64,000 bases of DNA. It comes from Mimachlamys varia. Lineage: Eukaryota; Mollusca; Bivalvia; Pectinida; Pectinidae. The position numbers and the translations under genes are program-made. The DNA is taken from NCBI GenBank assembly GCA_947623455.1, contig OX392533.1, positions 34,098,229-34,162,228 on the forward strand. The letters are read 5' to 3'. This document shows positions 11,571 to 22,310 of the stretch, piece by piece (the first letter of the stretch is position 1; each line of letters begins with the position of its first letter). The notes under the pieces were generated by a model. That model saw nothing but the letters and a program-made list of their open reading frames with translations, was not told where the DNA came from and did no database searches.

Positions 11571-11739
11571 GTTATACCTTTTGCAACATGCCACACGTCA
11601 AAGTAGTGTATCTTGTCCCGGTGCTGTTCCCGCATATTTTTCTTGGCCATAGAGTGACGATCAGTGACCAATGCCTGGACTTTTACATGACGGAAAAGAA
11701 ACTCCAGGCCTCTCTTCACTCCTTCTTAGAACCTGAATT

Positions 11740-11805
11740 CCACTGAATTGACGGCACAACATATACATACGCTCTGCAAACGACTAAATGCATATTGCTG
11801 AAGAG
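11740..11805. repeat. ~60-bp duplication, copy 1
   Basis: The segment 'ccactgaattgacggcacaa' through 'catattgctgaagag' recurs at 12219-12277 with small indels, about 480 bp apart. On the minus strand both copies end in 'gtcaattcag', directly before coding-like sequence of the broken transposase-like gene, so they could be duplicated intron 3' ends. Confidence 0.7.
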
Positions 11806-12218
11806 CTGTCCAAAGGTCATAAAGGATCAATCTTGCGGTATATCAAGTGGTGATATACTGGGGTTTTACTGTATATTTATTTAGTTGTGTTACGATGAAC
11901 AGAGGCACTTGCATATATATAAAAATATTATGTTATTTCAATACCTCAGTGGGGTGAGAGGGCACTTATTACAGCGAAAACAGTATATGGTACTAAACAT
12001 AGTGTAAATAATATGTCGTGTGACAGAATGCCTTTTAAACTTATCATATTTCACTGCACTAGATTGGTATCCAGACACTTTCTAATCAATGAGGGTGTAG
12101 CTCCCATACTTGGCCGAGTATCCAGGAGAACCACACCTATCATCCCTTCCAAGCACGACATGTACCTGGTTTCCCCTGTATCTGTCCAAAGAGTTCTGCC
12201 TGCTGACTGTCCTACGTC

Positions 12219-12277
12219 CACTGAATTGACGGCACAACATATAAGCTCTGCAAACGACTATGCATATTGCTGAAGAG
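12219..12277. repeat. ~60-bp duplication, copy 2
   Basis: Second copy of the 11740-11805 segment, lacking a few bases. On the minus strand it lies between the FLVNETAL and GRDDRCGSPG blocks of the broken transposase-like gene, where the reading frame also changes. Confidence 0.7.
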
Positions 12278-12682
12278 ACCTTGGATACATTACTCCCACT
12301 GGTCATGATGCTGTCAATAATTGCTCCATGGCTAGATCTTGTGACAAGGCTGGCTCTTCCACGCAGAGGATTGTCCACAGCTGCCACACAGAAATTCTCA
12401 CAAACAATGATCTTCTGGTTAACTTGACAAGAGATTGCACTGTCAAGAACAGTAACGGCAAGCGCCGTCTCATTTACTAGAAATAGGTTTCCTCCTCTGG
12501 AGACACATCACTCTCTAAGCGATAACAGATAAGTGACACAGATCTCACCTCCACCATCATTGTCGTCACTAAAAGGGTCATATTCGCTGCAAATGTCAAT
12601 GTCTTCAGTTACTTTATCCCCACTTTCCACTTCTGCCGATACAGCCATAGGCGATACATTTACGTTGGTAATCTTGGGATCT

Positions 12683-12820
12683 GGCCCCGGTTTCATCAAC
12701 GTTCCTTAACTTCAAAATCTCAATAGGAAAGCATTACATAACCTAAGGAACTTTCCTTAAATTCTGTAATGCTTTCCTATGGAGATTTTTAAGTTAAGGA
12801 ACGTTGATGAAACCGGGGCC
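12683..12820. mobile_element. Foldback/MITE, near-perfect 138-bp palindrome
   Basis: The left arm starts GGCCCCGGTTTCATCAACGT and the right arm is its inverse, ending ACGTTGATGAAACCGGGGCC. Arms of about 55 bp pair almost throughout, around a ~25-bp centre. It would extrude as a long hairpin. It sits inside an open stretch of the broken transposase-like gene. Confidence 0.85.
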
Positions 12821-13049
12821 AAATGTCCTGAAGATAGATGAAGTCTGGGTGTCTGTCTGATGACAGTGTGCGCGCTGAATGGGCAAACAATTTACTTGCA
12901 CTCTTTTGCTGCTAGTTGATTTGTAAGTCTGGGTCTCGTTTATGTTTCGCTTTGGAGTTGATACCTGATTATCCTCATAAGACCATGTCTTGTTTTCTGT
13001 ATATAATCTCGTCTAAATCTGCCCGCTGCTGTATCGTGAACTCAACCAT

Positions 13050-13472
13050 CGCACTTGACAACATCTATTATGATGAATATTGAACAAAATATAATTCATT
13101 GCATTTTATGAGCACAAAATTGAATCCTGTGCAAATGAAATGATAAAGTCATGTCGAAATGAAATTATTCCCCCGTTACTTCTTTCCATTGAGATAATGT
13201 ACATGTATTTCATAGTATTGTATGCTTTGCAATACATGTTTATTAACTCAAAGGAAAAGAATTAACTGGAGAATACTTTCATTTTGTCAAGGCAGATACC
13301 GGCTCTGTTAAAGAGTGGCTGGGCAGGGTGGCATAATGTAAGGATATATTCTCATCGAATATGCGGGTGGGATAGGGGATGATGCGAGGATAGAATCCCA
13401 TCAAATAAAAAAAAAGAACATTTAAAAAAAAAATAGAAGCATAGAACTGCAGATTTATTTTTGTATAAATGT
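13050..13472. other. No gene seen
   Basis: AT-rich, with A-rich runs near 13405-13430. No coding or repeat signal recognised. Confidence 0.5.
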
Positions 13473-13480
13473 ACTAACAA
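13473..13480. other. 8-bp target duplication (left) of the hAT element
   Basis: ACTAACAA immediately precedes the element and is repeated exactly at 14858-14865. Confidence 0.9.
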
Positions 13481-13705
13481 TAGTGTTGGGAATCGGATGT
13501 GATTTTATTAATCGGCATAATCGGAGAGCCCCTTCCTATCGATTATAATCGGATAGTATGTTAATAAAAGTTATTTATTAAATTTATTATGAATATTTGA
13601 AAAAATGTCTTGTGAATTCATGATTAAAAGTTTCAAACAATATGAATAAGATTTGATTTGTTTTTGTTTCAATAAAACGAACAGGTAGAACTGGCATGAA
13701 TGTCT

Positions 13706-14545
13706 TCAGAGATTGGTCAATTTTGGGTTGAGCGAGTTAAATGGTTTTACACTTTTGGCATCAATAACCATTTGGTTGTGGGCTGCTTTCAAGTGGGCCA
13801 TCATGTTAGTAGTGTTACCTGAAAGTAATTGAAAATAATTCATTACATTAATTACTTGGATGCAATACTGAAATATCAGTAAATCAACTTTGTCAACATT
13901 CAAGCGAAAATTAAAAGTAAAATCTGTTAACTTTTAAATGTGTGTAGCTATACTTTATTTTATGCCCATATGTTAAACACTGAACAGTTCTAAACAAAAA
14001 TGAGATAGGTTTGCTTTAGCTAGTGACTTTGGATCCATTAATAAAGTTTCCATTGAACATACCAGATTAATAGAATTGAAAGAAGTCATACGAGACACTG
14101 TTGTTGTTATTATTGTTTATTATTTCCCATCCACAATCTATAATACTCTAATAAATTGGTACAGAAATCCAGTATTTGAAACATGTCACCGTAATCCAAA
14201 ACTAAAGCCATTGTTGTAACATAACAGACCAGTCAGGATTTAACTTTTGGTTTCGTTTACGTTAGCATGAATATCACCGGCAAACGTTGAAATTCAAATT
14301 GAAACTGAAACAAGTCACTTGATACGCCATCATACGGGAGAACAAAATTACAACATACCTTTGTTAGCATACGACTTCCGGCAAATGCGGCAAAATGCCT
14401 CCTTCATATTAAGGTTCTGTTAATTTGGAGGCCCCTCTTTTGCCTTTTCAAATCCAAAATAGTTCCAAGCTTTTGAGGTATTCGCACCTGGGTGATTGAA
14501 TAATTCTATCTCAATTACATGTGCCGCCGCTTCGTATCCCTCCAT
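13706..14545 (-). pseudogene. BED-type zinc finger in two exons, with an in-frame stop
   Basis: On the minus strand, exon 1 runs from ATG at 14545 to a donor at 14359|14358 (AAAG|gtatgt). It encodes an N-terminus with SKAWNYFGFEKAKEGPPN, then one in-frame TAA (14420-14422), then KEAFCRICRKSYANK. Exon 2 starts after an acceptor (actttcag) at 13818 and encodes GNTTNMMAHLKAAHN, ending with a stop at 13706. The joined frame gives the aromatic WNYF block, C-x2-C and H-x4-H of a BED finger, with a phase-1 intron of about 540 bp splitting the finger. BED fingers are the DNA-binding part of hAT transposases and ZBED proteins. Everything after the finger is missing, and the TAA suggests decay unless translation starts at the ATG at 14407. 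Confidence 0.7.
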
Positions 14546-14650
14546 TTTGTTCAAGCGAAGGGTTAAACAGACGCTTTATAACTGTATGTACACTCCCTCC
14601 ATTTTGTTCAAGCGAAGGGTTAAACAGACGCTTTATAACTGTATGTACAC
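14538..14650. repeat. 57-bp tandem duplication inside the hAT element
   Basis: 'ccctccattttgttcaagcg' through 'ctgtatgtacac' occurs twice at a 57-bp period with almost no difference, so it is a recent duplication. It covers the candidate start codon of the BED-finger frame. Confidence 0.9.
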
Positions 14651-14865
14651 ACGAGTGCGTCAAGCGTATTCGTGACCGGAACAATGACTAACACAGAAAC
14701 CAACAAAGGGCACTTATTCCGGAAACGCCGCACTTTTTACCGGAGATATTTTCAAAGGAAATTTCACTAATCGATTATGAATATAACCATCGATTGTCGC
14801 TGTATTTTGGTAATTTCGATTAATTTTCGATTATAATCGATAATCGGCCCACCACTAACTAACAA

Positions 14866-15860
14866 TACTGTTGCATTTGTATTATGAAAGTTCTGAAAGA
14901 ATATTGGACTCTTTTGATATTTAAATAAGTAACAAACTAGGGATTAACTTCACCCCTGCTTAATTATACAATATAATTAATATTTATACATACATGTTTA
15001 TGATAATTATATGTGTATGTAAATGGACTCCATATTATAATCCACAAGTAGCCAAAGAGATGTATTGCAATAATTATAAACCTGTTGTTCATTTATTGAA
15101 TAACTTAAAATTTTGGGGATTTTTGTTCTGTAAAACATAATGTTAACCTGTTCCAAATTTCCCAGATTTCACTGTAAATAAAACCCATCTGATTATTTTG
15201 AAAATATCATTATTTGGAGCGTAATTTTTGAGGGAATTCGACTCTCAATTGACACAAAATCAATTTTACTCATTTGCATTAAAAGAGTGTGAATCAGATT
15301 GTAATAAATATTAAAGAGTGGCAATAATATTTTTTTCCAATAGGCATATAGACCCATAACACGGTCCATTTCAATAAGTTAGCTTGCTCGGTAGGTATAT
15401 ATAAAAAGAGCTTAATAAAAACAAGAAAGAATCTCACTTGGAGTATGTGTGTTAAGTGCGTGTGTATTTGGAAGGTTGTTGTATGTTCTTGTAAGTCTTC
15501 CTCGACAAATGTTAGTTGGCGATATTTAGTCCAACTACACTAAACAAATCAGAACACCGAAACATTAACATAACTATAGTCCGAAATCAATATCAATTAA
15601 AAATTGAAATGAAAGAAAATCGGACTACGTGGTCGGAAAGAGTGCGTCTTCTGCTATAAATCATGTTCAAATCCTGGTTAGTGTTAATTCCACAAATAAG
15701 CACACTAATGAGTATATTTAAAAACGATCATATCCTACAAGGATTCAAAATATTTCTCAATGAGACCAATATGTTTATAATCTTGCTGACGTAAACTGCC
15801 AAAGGCCACCTTCAGAATGTCCCACACTGAACTGACAACGGATGAACCAATAAGTCCATT
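14866..15860. other. No gene seen; one retroelement tail
   Basis: AT-rich and without coding signal. A minus-strand Penelope-like tail occurs at about 15545-15600 (words 'cgaaacattaac' and 'atcaattaaaa'). Confidence 0.5.
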
Positions 15861-15866
15861 CCCATA

Positions 15867-16258
15867 CAATCTGATTCAAATCATATCTTGATCTCCGCGC
15901 CGTTACGTAAACTTCTCTCTGCTGCGTTTAGATCTGAGATAATCCCATAGAGGGTCATGTCCCGATGACCTTTCGCATTAGCCAATCAAATTACTACTTG
16001 CAGAATATTGACAGTGAAATTGAGAGGCGACAAAGCTTGCATAAACAAATATTTCCGTTTAGTCATTTCGTCACCAAAAAGTTCGTGCGGAATAATGTGA
16101 CGAAATGGCTTGCTGCAAGATGACAGGTCGGTGGAAAAAAATATTTTAGCGTTAAGTAAAGAGGCGATAAAGGTCATCTGGACGTGACCTCTTATGGGAT
16201 GTTGTCGGATCCTTGTAAAACGGAGCGAGAACAAGGATCTGTATTTTAATTACTATTG
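15867..16258. mobile_element. ~390-bp CAATCTGATT element, copy
   Basis: Starts CAATCTGATTCAAATCATAT and continues with 'cttgatctccgcgccgtt', the interior hairpin words, and the 'gtaaaacggagcgagaacaa' end. The last bases are eroded (attttaattactattg). No target duplication is visible. Confidence 0.75.
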
Positions 16259-16744
16259 ACGCCATTTCTTCAAGACCATCAATCCCCAAAAGATAAGTTC
16301 TAGCAGACGACAACAATGCCGAGCCTCCAAGATTCGATCAAGGGGAACAACTCATACATAAGTTGCGGTGTTGCGTGAAAAAAATGACCAAGTTGAAAAC
16401 TACCCACCGTTTAAAGCTACGGCGGGTCACTTTATCACGGGACGAATAACGGAAAAATCGAATGGGGTCATTTTTCTATAGATGGCCGTGTAAAATTTCT
16501 ACTGTTAAATAACGACCTCGGGTAACTTTTGCAACTTAGAATAATGACCCGGGTGGTATTTTAAGGCGGGTCACTTTTTCACGTTACACTGAAAAAGCCT
16601 AATATTTTCACTGCAAAATCTCATATTTTCACTGCTCATCACTGCAGTGAAAATAAGTTTTATCAGTTTGATAATTTTCTATATTTCACTGACAAAAATG
16701 TAATAAAAAGGGAGATACAATCTGTCAGGAAGAAGAAAAGATTA

Positions 16745-17330
16745 GATCCCTAATTTAATCGCCTCTTAATAATCATGCCTTTGGCGCATCAGGTACAATT
16801 ATTGCGCTATACCTGAAGGGCAACCCAATACAGGATACGTGCAGGTAATGTCAGGCATTTGGGCGGTAGTCATTGATTCAAAATGTGCCGTGTACATATA
16901 AATATATTAACGTATTGATTATTTTGTATATTTGTGTTCCGAGACCCTACATTAAAAGCTCATGTTTATGTTTCTGCAGCCAAACACGCAACGAAGCCGA
17001 GAATATGCCCCGAAGGCTGTTAAACTGTTCCTAGATATTTTTGAAGTATACAATAATGTGATCAGTTACAGAAATGTCAATGAATAAATCATGTTCACAG
17101 TGAAGAGTGTTTATGTAAATTGTCAAGAAGCGGATAAGGGCTTTCCAATGAGAGCTCCAGAATAAAGCATCAAACTATCAATTAAATCGGAGATGTCATT
17201 ATATACGCATATATCGTTAATCACAGGCAAATATACGTAATTATCGCAATATCCATCAAGGCGAGTCCACAACGATGTTCGCAATTAAGGTGCAAGGTCA
17301 AAATGACGATCATTCGATTACTGCCTTTGA
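16745..17330. repeat. Segmental duplication block, copy 1 left part
   Basis: This stretch aligns with 29525-30130 over its whole length, with many substitutions and small indels. Shared words include 'acattaaaagctcatgttt', 'caacgaagccgag', 'aaggctgttaaa' and 'gtgatcagttaca'. Together with 18180-18600 it makes one ancestral block, split in this copy by the Penelope-like insertion. Confidence 0.75.
16980..17087 (+). other. Possible small exon within the duplicated block
   Basis: After an acceptor-like 'tttctgcag' there are 35 open codons to TAA, starting PNTQRSREYAPKAVKLF. In the duplicate (acceptor at 29748) the core QRSRGYFPKAVKL is kept, with two synonymous changes. However, a 16-bp length difference upstream changes the frame relative to the acceptor. 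It may be an old exon remnant; the evidence is weak. Confidence 0.25.
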
Positions 17331-18170
17331 GAAGTTTAACGTCCTATTAGCATATAGTCATTTAAAGAAAAATAAGAGAATACCGAAGCGTCAACATAAT
17401 CATAATCCAAACTCAAAATGGATTAAACCAGGGGCAAAATTTGAACAAAGGAAAGATTTACATGGAGACCCTTGCAAAAAGTACAAGAGAATACGACCAG
17501 GTGTTCCGGAAGAGTAAGCGTCTTCTGCTTCATCGAATACACCCGCCATGTAAATCTTTGTCACATCCAAGTAAACATCAAGTTCTCAAAATGAACCGAG
17601 TATCATTGTCAATCACAACAAGTAAACACTAATGAGCATACTCAAAAACGTCCATCTTCAAATCACTTAAAGATACAGAATATTTCTCAATGACACAAAG
17701 ATGGCGACCATAAAACATTCCCATAGTACTGATCAACCTGCATCTCTCGAATCAACTGCGACATGTAAACACCATAGGTTGGAGATGTTACTATCAAGAA
17801 AATGGAAAATCACCATGTTTATCGTATAGCTTAGTAGTAAGCTGTCCATGTTGGTCGTAGTTTAAGTAGAGATCGAGGTAAGCAGCTGATGTAGAAGAGT
17901 CCTTTATTTCAAGTTCAGAAGGGTATATACGATCGACGTGGTCAGCAAACTTCTTGTTGTTTATAGACAACACATCGTCGATATATCTAAAAGTGAAATT
18001 AAAAGATTTGGCAAGGTTTTTGTTACCTGTCCTGATTAGCTCCTCCACATATTCAGCCTCGTATGGAAACAAAAACAAGTCAACTAAGAGTGGGGCACAG
18101 TTTATTCCCATGGGAATGCCAACAGTCTGCTGGAAAATCTTTCCAGGTGTGTCTTGTGTCTTTTATGTAG
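17275..18170 (-). pseudogene. Penelope-like reverse transcriptase fragment with 3' tail
   Basis: The minus-strand frame from about 18160 reads QTVGIPMGINCAPLLVDLF, then FTFRYIDDVLSINN (the catalytic YIDD box of palm motif C), then IYPSELEIKD, SAAYLDLYLNYDQHGQLTTK and LYDKHGDF. A frameshift or deletion at about 17794 separates this from a C-terminal YGVYMSQLI piece and the 3' tail ending at 17275. The motif A region and the whole N-terminus are absent. I assign it to the Penelope-like group from the motif set; the exact clade (possibly Naiad-type) is not certain. It interrupts the segmental duplication block. Confidence 0.7.
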
Positions 18171-18179
18171 GTAGACATG

Positions 18180-18600
18180 CATCCTTGTGATATCGCAAAT
18201 CTGATATGATGTCGACTTTTCTCCCTCGCTGAAATACAGTATCCAAACACCAAGAACAGTATTCTGATCAGATTACAAATGCCGCCGTCCGTATAACAAT
18301 TGCATCCAATAAATAATGGGCAGGACAATTCGGGTACCTGAGTGGCTTGCCCCCATAGGGGAAATAAAGAAATTCTTTAAAATATTTTCTAAATTATTTT
18401 TGAGTTCACTATCGCTTAGGAGCGTCCTCCGATGAACACCACATGTAGGTGACATGCTCAACTGCATTAATTGACAGCCGTATTAAAAAGTGTTTGTACA
18501 ACCATTTGTTTCAACAGTATGGACAGGTTATATATCAGCGCACATCACTTAGACCAGGCCATTGATTAATCGAATCTTATCTAGCGATAACTATTACTCA
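18180..18600. repeat. Segmental duplication block, copy 1 right part
   Basis: Aligns with 30150-30380 (words 'aataaatgggcaggac' and 'gggtacctgag..gcttgcc') and then with 31620-31790 ('atgctcaactgcattaattg', 'gcgcacatcac'). In the second copy these two parts are separated by a 30408-31032 repeat insertion and about 550 bp of other sequence. Confidence 0.7.
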
Positions 18601-18788
18601 CAAAGCCAAGATGGCCACTTGTCGGCCATATTGTTTATCGGATCTGTCCAAACATAAACCATGCACAACTAGCCACCAGAGGAAATCTACATATGAAATT
18701 TGAGAAAGATCTATCCAGTACTTCCCAAGAAATAAAGATAACAACAATTAATTCAGAAAAGAACACGGACAATTTGAATAGCTAATGG
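18600..18788 (+). repeat. 'Ccaagatggccac' repeat unit (~160 bp)
   Basis: One unit of a family with 'ccaagatggccacttgtcgg', 'tattgtttatcggatctgtc', 'accatgcacaactagccacc' and 'tacttcccaagaaata'. Other copies are at 42995-43560 (inverse order), 48950-49560 and 61480-61890. Confidence 0.6.
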
Positions 18789-19210
18789 TGGGTTGGTTGA
18801 TTGTGTTATGTCCTATTAACAGCCAGGGTCTTTTAAGGACGGTCTCCCGGTGTATGCCATTGTGTGTGTGTGTGTGTGTTGAGAGCATATGTACTTGGGA
18901 GGCCGCAGTATGTTTGTGTTAGCCTTCTTGCGATTGTCCGGATTCTTTGCCGATTAAAAGTGCTACCACACTAAAGTATGCTGTCGAAGGCCAAGCATAA
19001 CACCCCCAGCCGGTCAAATTATAAATTACAACAGGCGAACCAGTAGTTCCACTCCAATAATGCTGAACGCCAAGCAGGGAGTAATAACAAACATTGTGAA
19101 GGACTCTGGCATGTCCTCCCCCCCCCCAGCAGAACACCTCATCTGGTCACATTTTACGGACAACGGGCGAACCAGTCGTTCCACGCCAATAATGCTGACG
19201 CATGAGTGTT
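18789..19210 (+). repeat. Dispersed repeat 'gtcctattaacagccaggg' family
   Basis: Contains 'gtcctattaacagccagggt', a short GT microsatellite, 'agtgctaccacactaaagta' and two 'cgaaccagt-gttcca-tcc' words. The best copy of the family in the window. Non-coding. Confidence 0.6.
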
Positions 19211-20640
19211 AATGACATACTTCTAAACCTTATTTAAAGAAATGTGGCCATTTTTTAATAAACTAATATTTCCCCGGTTAAACAACACATTTTGTCATGA
19301 TGCCTTGTTAAAGACCAGTCTTAGCTGAACAACGCAGTAACTGTTCATGTCACGTGACCTCAACATGTAGCGGCATTAACACTACTAACAATAGGTCTCC
19401 AAGCAATCCCTTTTCCTGTATTTTATAAGACCCTGATTTGGATTAACTTTTGTGAATAATTAAAAATAATTAAAAATAAATCACGACCATATATTGGAGC
19501 AGTATTATCTCGCTTTATATCAGCAACAAATAATGAAATAGTCAACCGGATTCCCGATTATAACACAATTCGCTCAATAAACTTAACATTGCACGCTTTC
19601 CTGGGATTTTTCTAACTGTTCCAACACATCACCGTTAATTTTTGTTTTAGTTGCAGTTTCCATTGATGTCTCAGAGTGGCCTATTTTATCGCTTGTGTGT
19701 TAATGCTGTTAACGATTTTGGAACTGTGTTTTCTTTATACTTCATGGCAACGGTAAATGAAAAAAAGTTACACACACACACGCCTCGATCGACCGTAATT
19801 CATCGTATATAGGTACATTTGTATATTTTTTTAATGTTGTGTGCATTGTAATAAAATCTGTAGGCCTGTCGTTGGTACGACGGCCGATCACGGCTGGGCC
19901 CGACAGAATGAAAGTTGATGTCTCCTGCTAAACATATTGTATTTCATAAAACTGAATTAATGTCTGTTATTGCTTGATATTATACTATACACGTACTATC
20001 TCATCTATCTAAACATAACCGTCATCGCAATCGTTAAAAAAGAACAAAATATGCTAACAATGTGTAACTTGCGAAAATGTACCTTATCCCCTATTATTGT
20101 TGAATACATTATATTCGAACGTGTCATTTGAAATTACGATGTATTGCAGATGGCATATAAAAAACTATATGTTGTTTACGCTAGCAGCTTACTGCGAAAT
20201 CTAGAAATTTAGGTCAGCTGACCAAAAACACTGAACCAAAATGATTGTTGGGAAGTTTCGGACATCTGTTATATGTCGTTTCACTGGGGGGTGGGGGGGT
20301 TCGTTTGTCTGCTTATTGCAACTTTAAATATTAGCATTCAGATAAATAACGTTAACATAGCGTGTCGATTATAGCCGACAGCGAGGAATACGGCCGTTTG
20401 TCGACTATAGTCTGCAACGCTACTGAAAACAGTCAAACGAGTTACCTGAATGTGATCCCTCAATGATTATTATTGGAAATATAAATTATGCAAAACCTTT
20501 AAGTGCAAATAAAACTGGATGTGCGTGAGCAAGAGGTTTTTGAAATACCAATTATGCACAATTCGTTAAGTCCTGACATAAACATTTTTACGCACTCAAC
20601 TTATATGTAAAATGGGCTCTGTTCCAACCAATAGGCCCAG
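19211..20640. other. No gene seen
   Basis: About 1.4 kb of AT-rich sequence with stops in all frames and no repeat shared with the rest of the window, apart from a solitary 'ggcccagagggcctgtatcg' element end near 20635-20660. Confidence 0.5.
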
Positions 20641-20714
20641 AGGGCCTGTATCGCTCTTGTAGTTACATTCCTTATAACACTGATTGCGTGCGTCTCCTTC
20701 ATGTTCAGCAATTT

Positions 20715-21770
20715 TAGCTCACCTGGCCCGAAGTGAGCTTATGTGATGGTGCAGCGTCCGTCAACCTTTTCCTTTAAACGACTTCTTCTAAAATACTGAA
20801 AGGCCCAGTGACATGAAATTTGGCTGGTAGATTTTTTAGAAGGAGCTGAACAAAGTTTGCGAAAACAAATCACCTTGACCTAATTTCAAGGTCACAGGGG
20901 TCAAAAATGTCGAAACCTTCAAACAACTTCTTCTAAAATGCCTCAGGCATAGAGACTTCATATTTGACCAGTAGCTTACTCGGATGAAGCCAAATAAAGT
21001 TTGCGAAAAAAATGACCTTGACCAATATTCAAGGTCACAGTGAGGTTAAATTTATTTTAACCTTTAAACGACTTCTTCTGAAATACCAAAAGCCCTAGAA
21101 ACATGGCATTTGGCTGAAAGGTTCCTTGATGAAGCCCAATAAAGTTTGCGAAAAAAAATGACCTTGACCTATATTCAAGGTCACAAGGGTCAAATCTGTT
21201 AAAACCTTCAAACGACTTCTTCTGAAATACCAAAAACCTCAGAAGCATGACATTTGGCTGAAATGTTTCTTTGATGAAGCCCGACAAAGTTTGCGAAAAC
21301 AAATGACCTTGACCTATATTCAAGGTCACAGGGGTCAAATCTGTTAAAACCTTTAAACGACTTCTTTTGAAATACCAAAAGCCCAAGAGGCTTGATATTT
21401 GGCTGAAATGTTTCTTGGATGAAGCCCGACAAAGTTTGCGAAAAGAAATGACCTTGACTTATATTCAAGGTCACAGGGGTCAAATCTGTTAAAACCTTCG
21501 AACGACTTCTTTTGAAATACCAAAACCCCTGGAAGCATGATATTTGGCTGAAAGGTTCCTTGGATGAAGCCCGACAAAGTTTGCTAAAAGAAATGACCTT
21601 GATCTTTATTTGCCTAGAGACATGATATTTGGCTGGTAGCGTCCTGGGATGAAGCCAAACAATAACTAAATGTCTTACATTAAAAGGTTTTAGGGGACTT
21701 GATGGTTACACTATAATATAAGTCAGAGATTAATACCAGGTGAACGAAGCAGGCCCATTGGGCCTCTTGT
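20715..21770. mobile_element. Tandem-array element C (~145-bp units)
   Basis: The hairpin end 'agctcacctggcccgaagtg' is slightly eroded. Six or so ~145-bp units of the A/D type follow, and the right end reads 'aggcccattgggcctcttgt'. Open frames at 21057-21577 on the minus strand are by-products of the array. Confidence 0.8.
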
Positions 21771-21779
21771 TATATTTAA

Positions 21780-22130
21780 GGTTTTGGGATGGGGATCACA
21801 CTCATTTCAAAGTTATAACACACGGTTTAAGTCTGCAAGGGTTTGACAGACCCTGTGTTCAAATATAATATTATGATCGTATCTTTGCGCTGTAGGTTTT
21901 GGGTGGGAATTTCAACCGTTTAAATCGTAACGACTCAGAAGTTTAGTCTGCAAGGGCGTGGCAGAACCTTGGGATTAAATCTAAAAGCATATTTGCGATC
22001 ATTTCGTTGCGCTCAACAATTGTATATATAGTTTTTGGGTGGGGATCTCAACCGTTTAAAAGTTATGATTCAGAAGTTGATTCTGCAAGGGTGGGACTCC
22101 CCTCAGATCCAATTATAACATCATGATTTT
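21780..22130. repeat. Three diverged ~120-bp units ('tctgcaagggtgtggcag')
   Basis: Three units carry 'gttttgggtggggatctcaa', 'agttatgactcagaag' and 'tctgcaagggcgtggcagac'. Two more units are at 37595-37850. Confidence 0.6.
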
Positions 22131-22310
22131 GGTGCGTCGTCTCTTTATAGGTAGCAAGTGTATGGTTGGTGGAAATCACAACCCAAATGAAGGAATGAAT
22201 GGCGGTTTCGTTCCACCGATATAAAATTGTATCTCCTTTACCAAAGAATTCATACACAGAAATAGATATATTAAAGAACTGATTACATTCCCCCCGTCCC
22301 CAGGGGTTTC

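Larger units (their letters stand above)
11578..13049 (-). pseudogene. Broken transposase-like gene (GDGRCDSPG..TDRH..DVWH family)
   Basis: Reading from right to left on the minus strand, pieces of one protein appear in the expected order. A start-like MVEFTIQQRADLDEI at 13049 is followed by an open stretch with KRVQVNCLPIQRAHCHQTDT, which is cut by the foldback element at 12683-12820. Then comes an acidic SEYDPFSDDNDGG with a good donor at about 12548, and a stretch with FLVNETALAVTVLDSAISCQ. Next is GRDDRCGSPGYSAKYGSYTL near 12090-12160. Last is VQALVTDRHSMAKKN...HYFDVWHVAKG at 11578-11753, ending at a splice-donor-like gtataac. The last two blocks match, from memory, a multicopy animal family with 'GDGRCDSPGHSAKYGSYT' and 'TDRH...YDVWHxxKG', probably transposase-derived. 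Frameshifts, one TAA at about 11735 and the insertion show it is dead. Confidence 0.5.
13481..14857 (-). mobile_element. hAT-family element, 1377 bp, internally degenerate
   Basis: The left end TAGTGTTGGGAATCGG and the right end (inverse TAGTGGTGGGCCGATTATCG) form imperfect terminal inverted repeats. Beyond them are subterminal 'atcgattataatcg' words at both ends. The element is flanked by an exact 8-bp duplication, ACTAACAA, the hallmark of hAT insertion. It carries a minus-strand BED zinc finger in two exons but no hATC dimerisation or catalytic region, so it is non-autonomous or a captured N-terminus. Confidence 0.88.

Noticed and set aside
11495..11746. Plus-strand 83-codon frame
   Set aside because: Shadow of the minus-strand TDRH...DVWHVAKG block.
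12013..12273. Plus-strand 86-codon frame
   Set aside because: It is the opposite strand of the transposase-like block GRDDRCGSPGYSAKYG and shows no features of its own.
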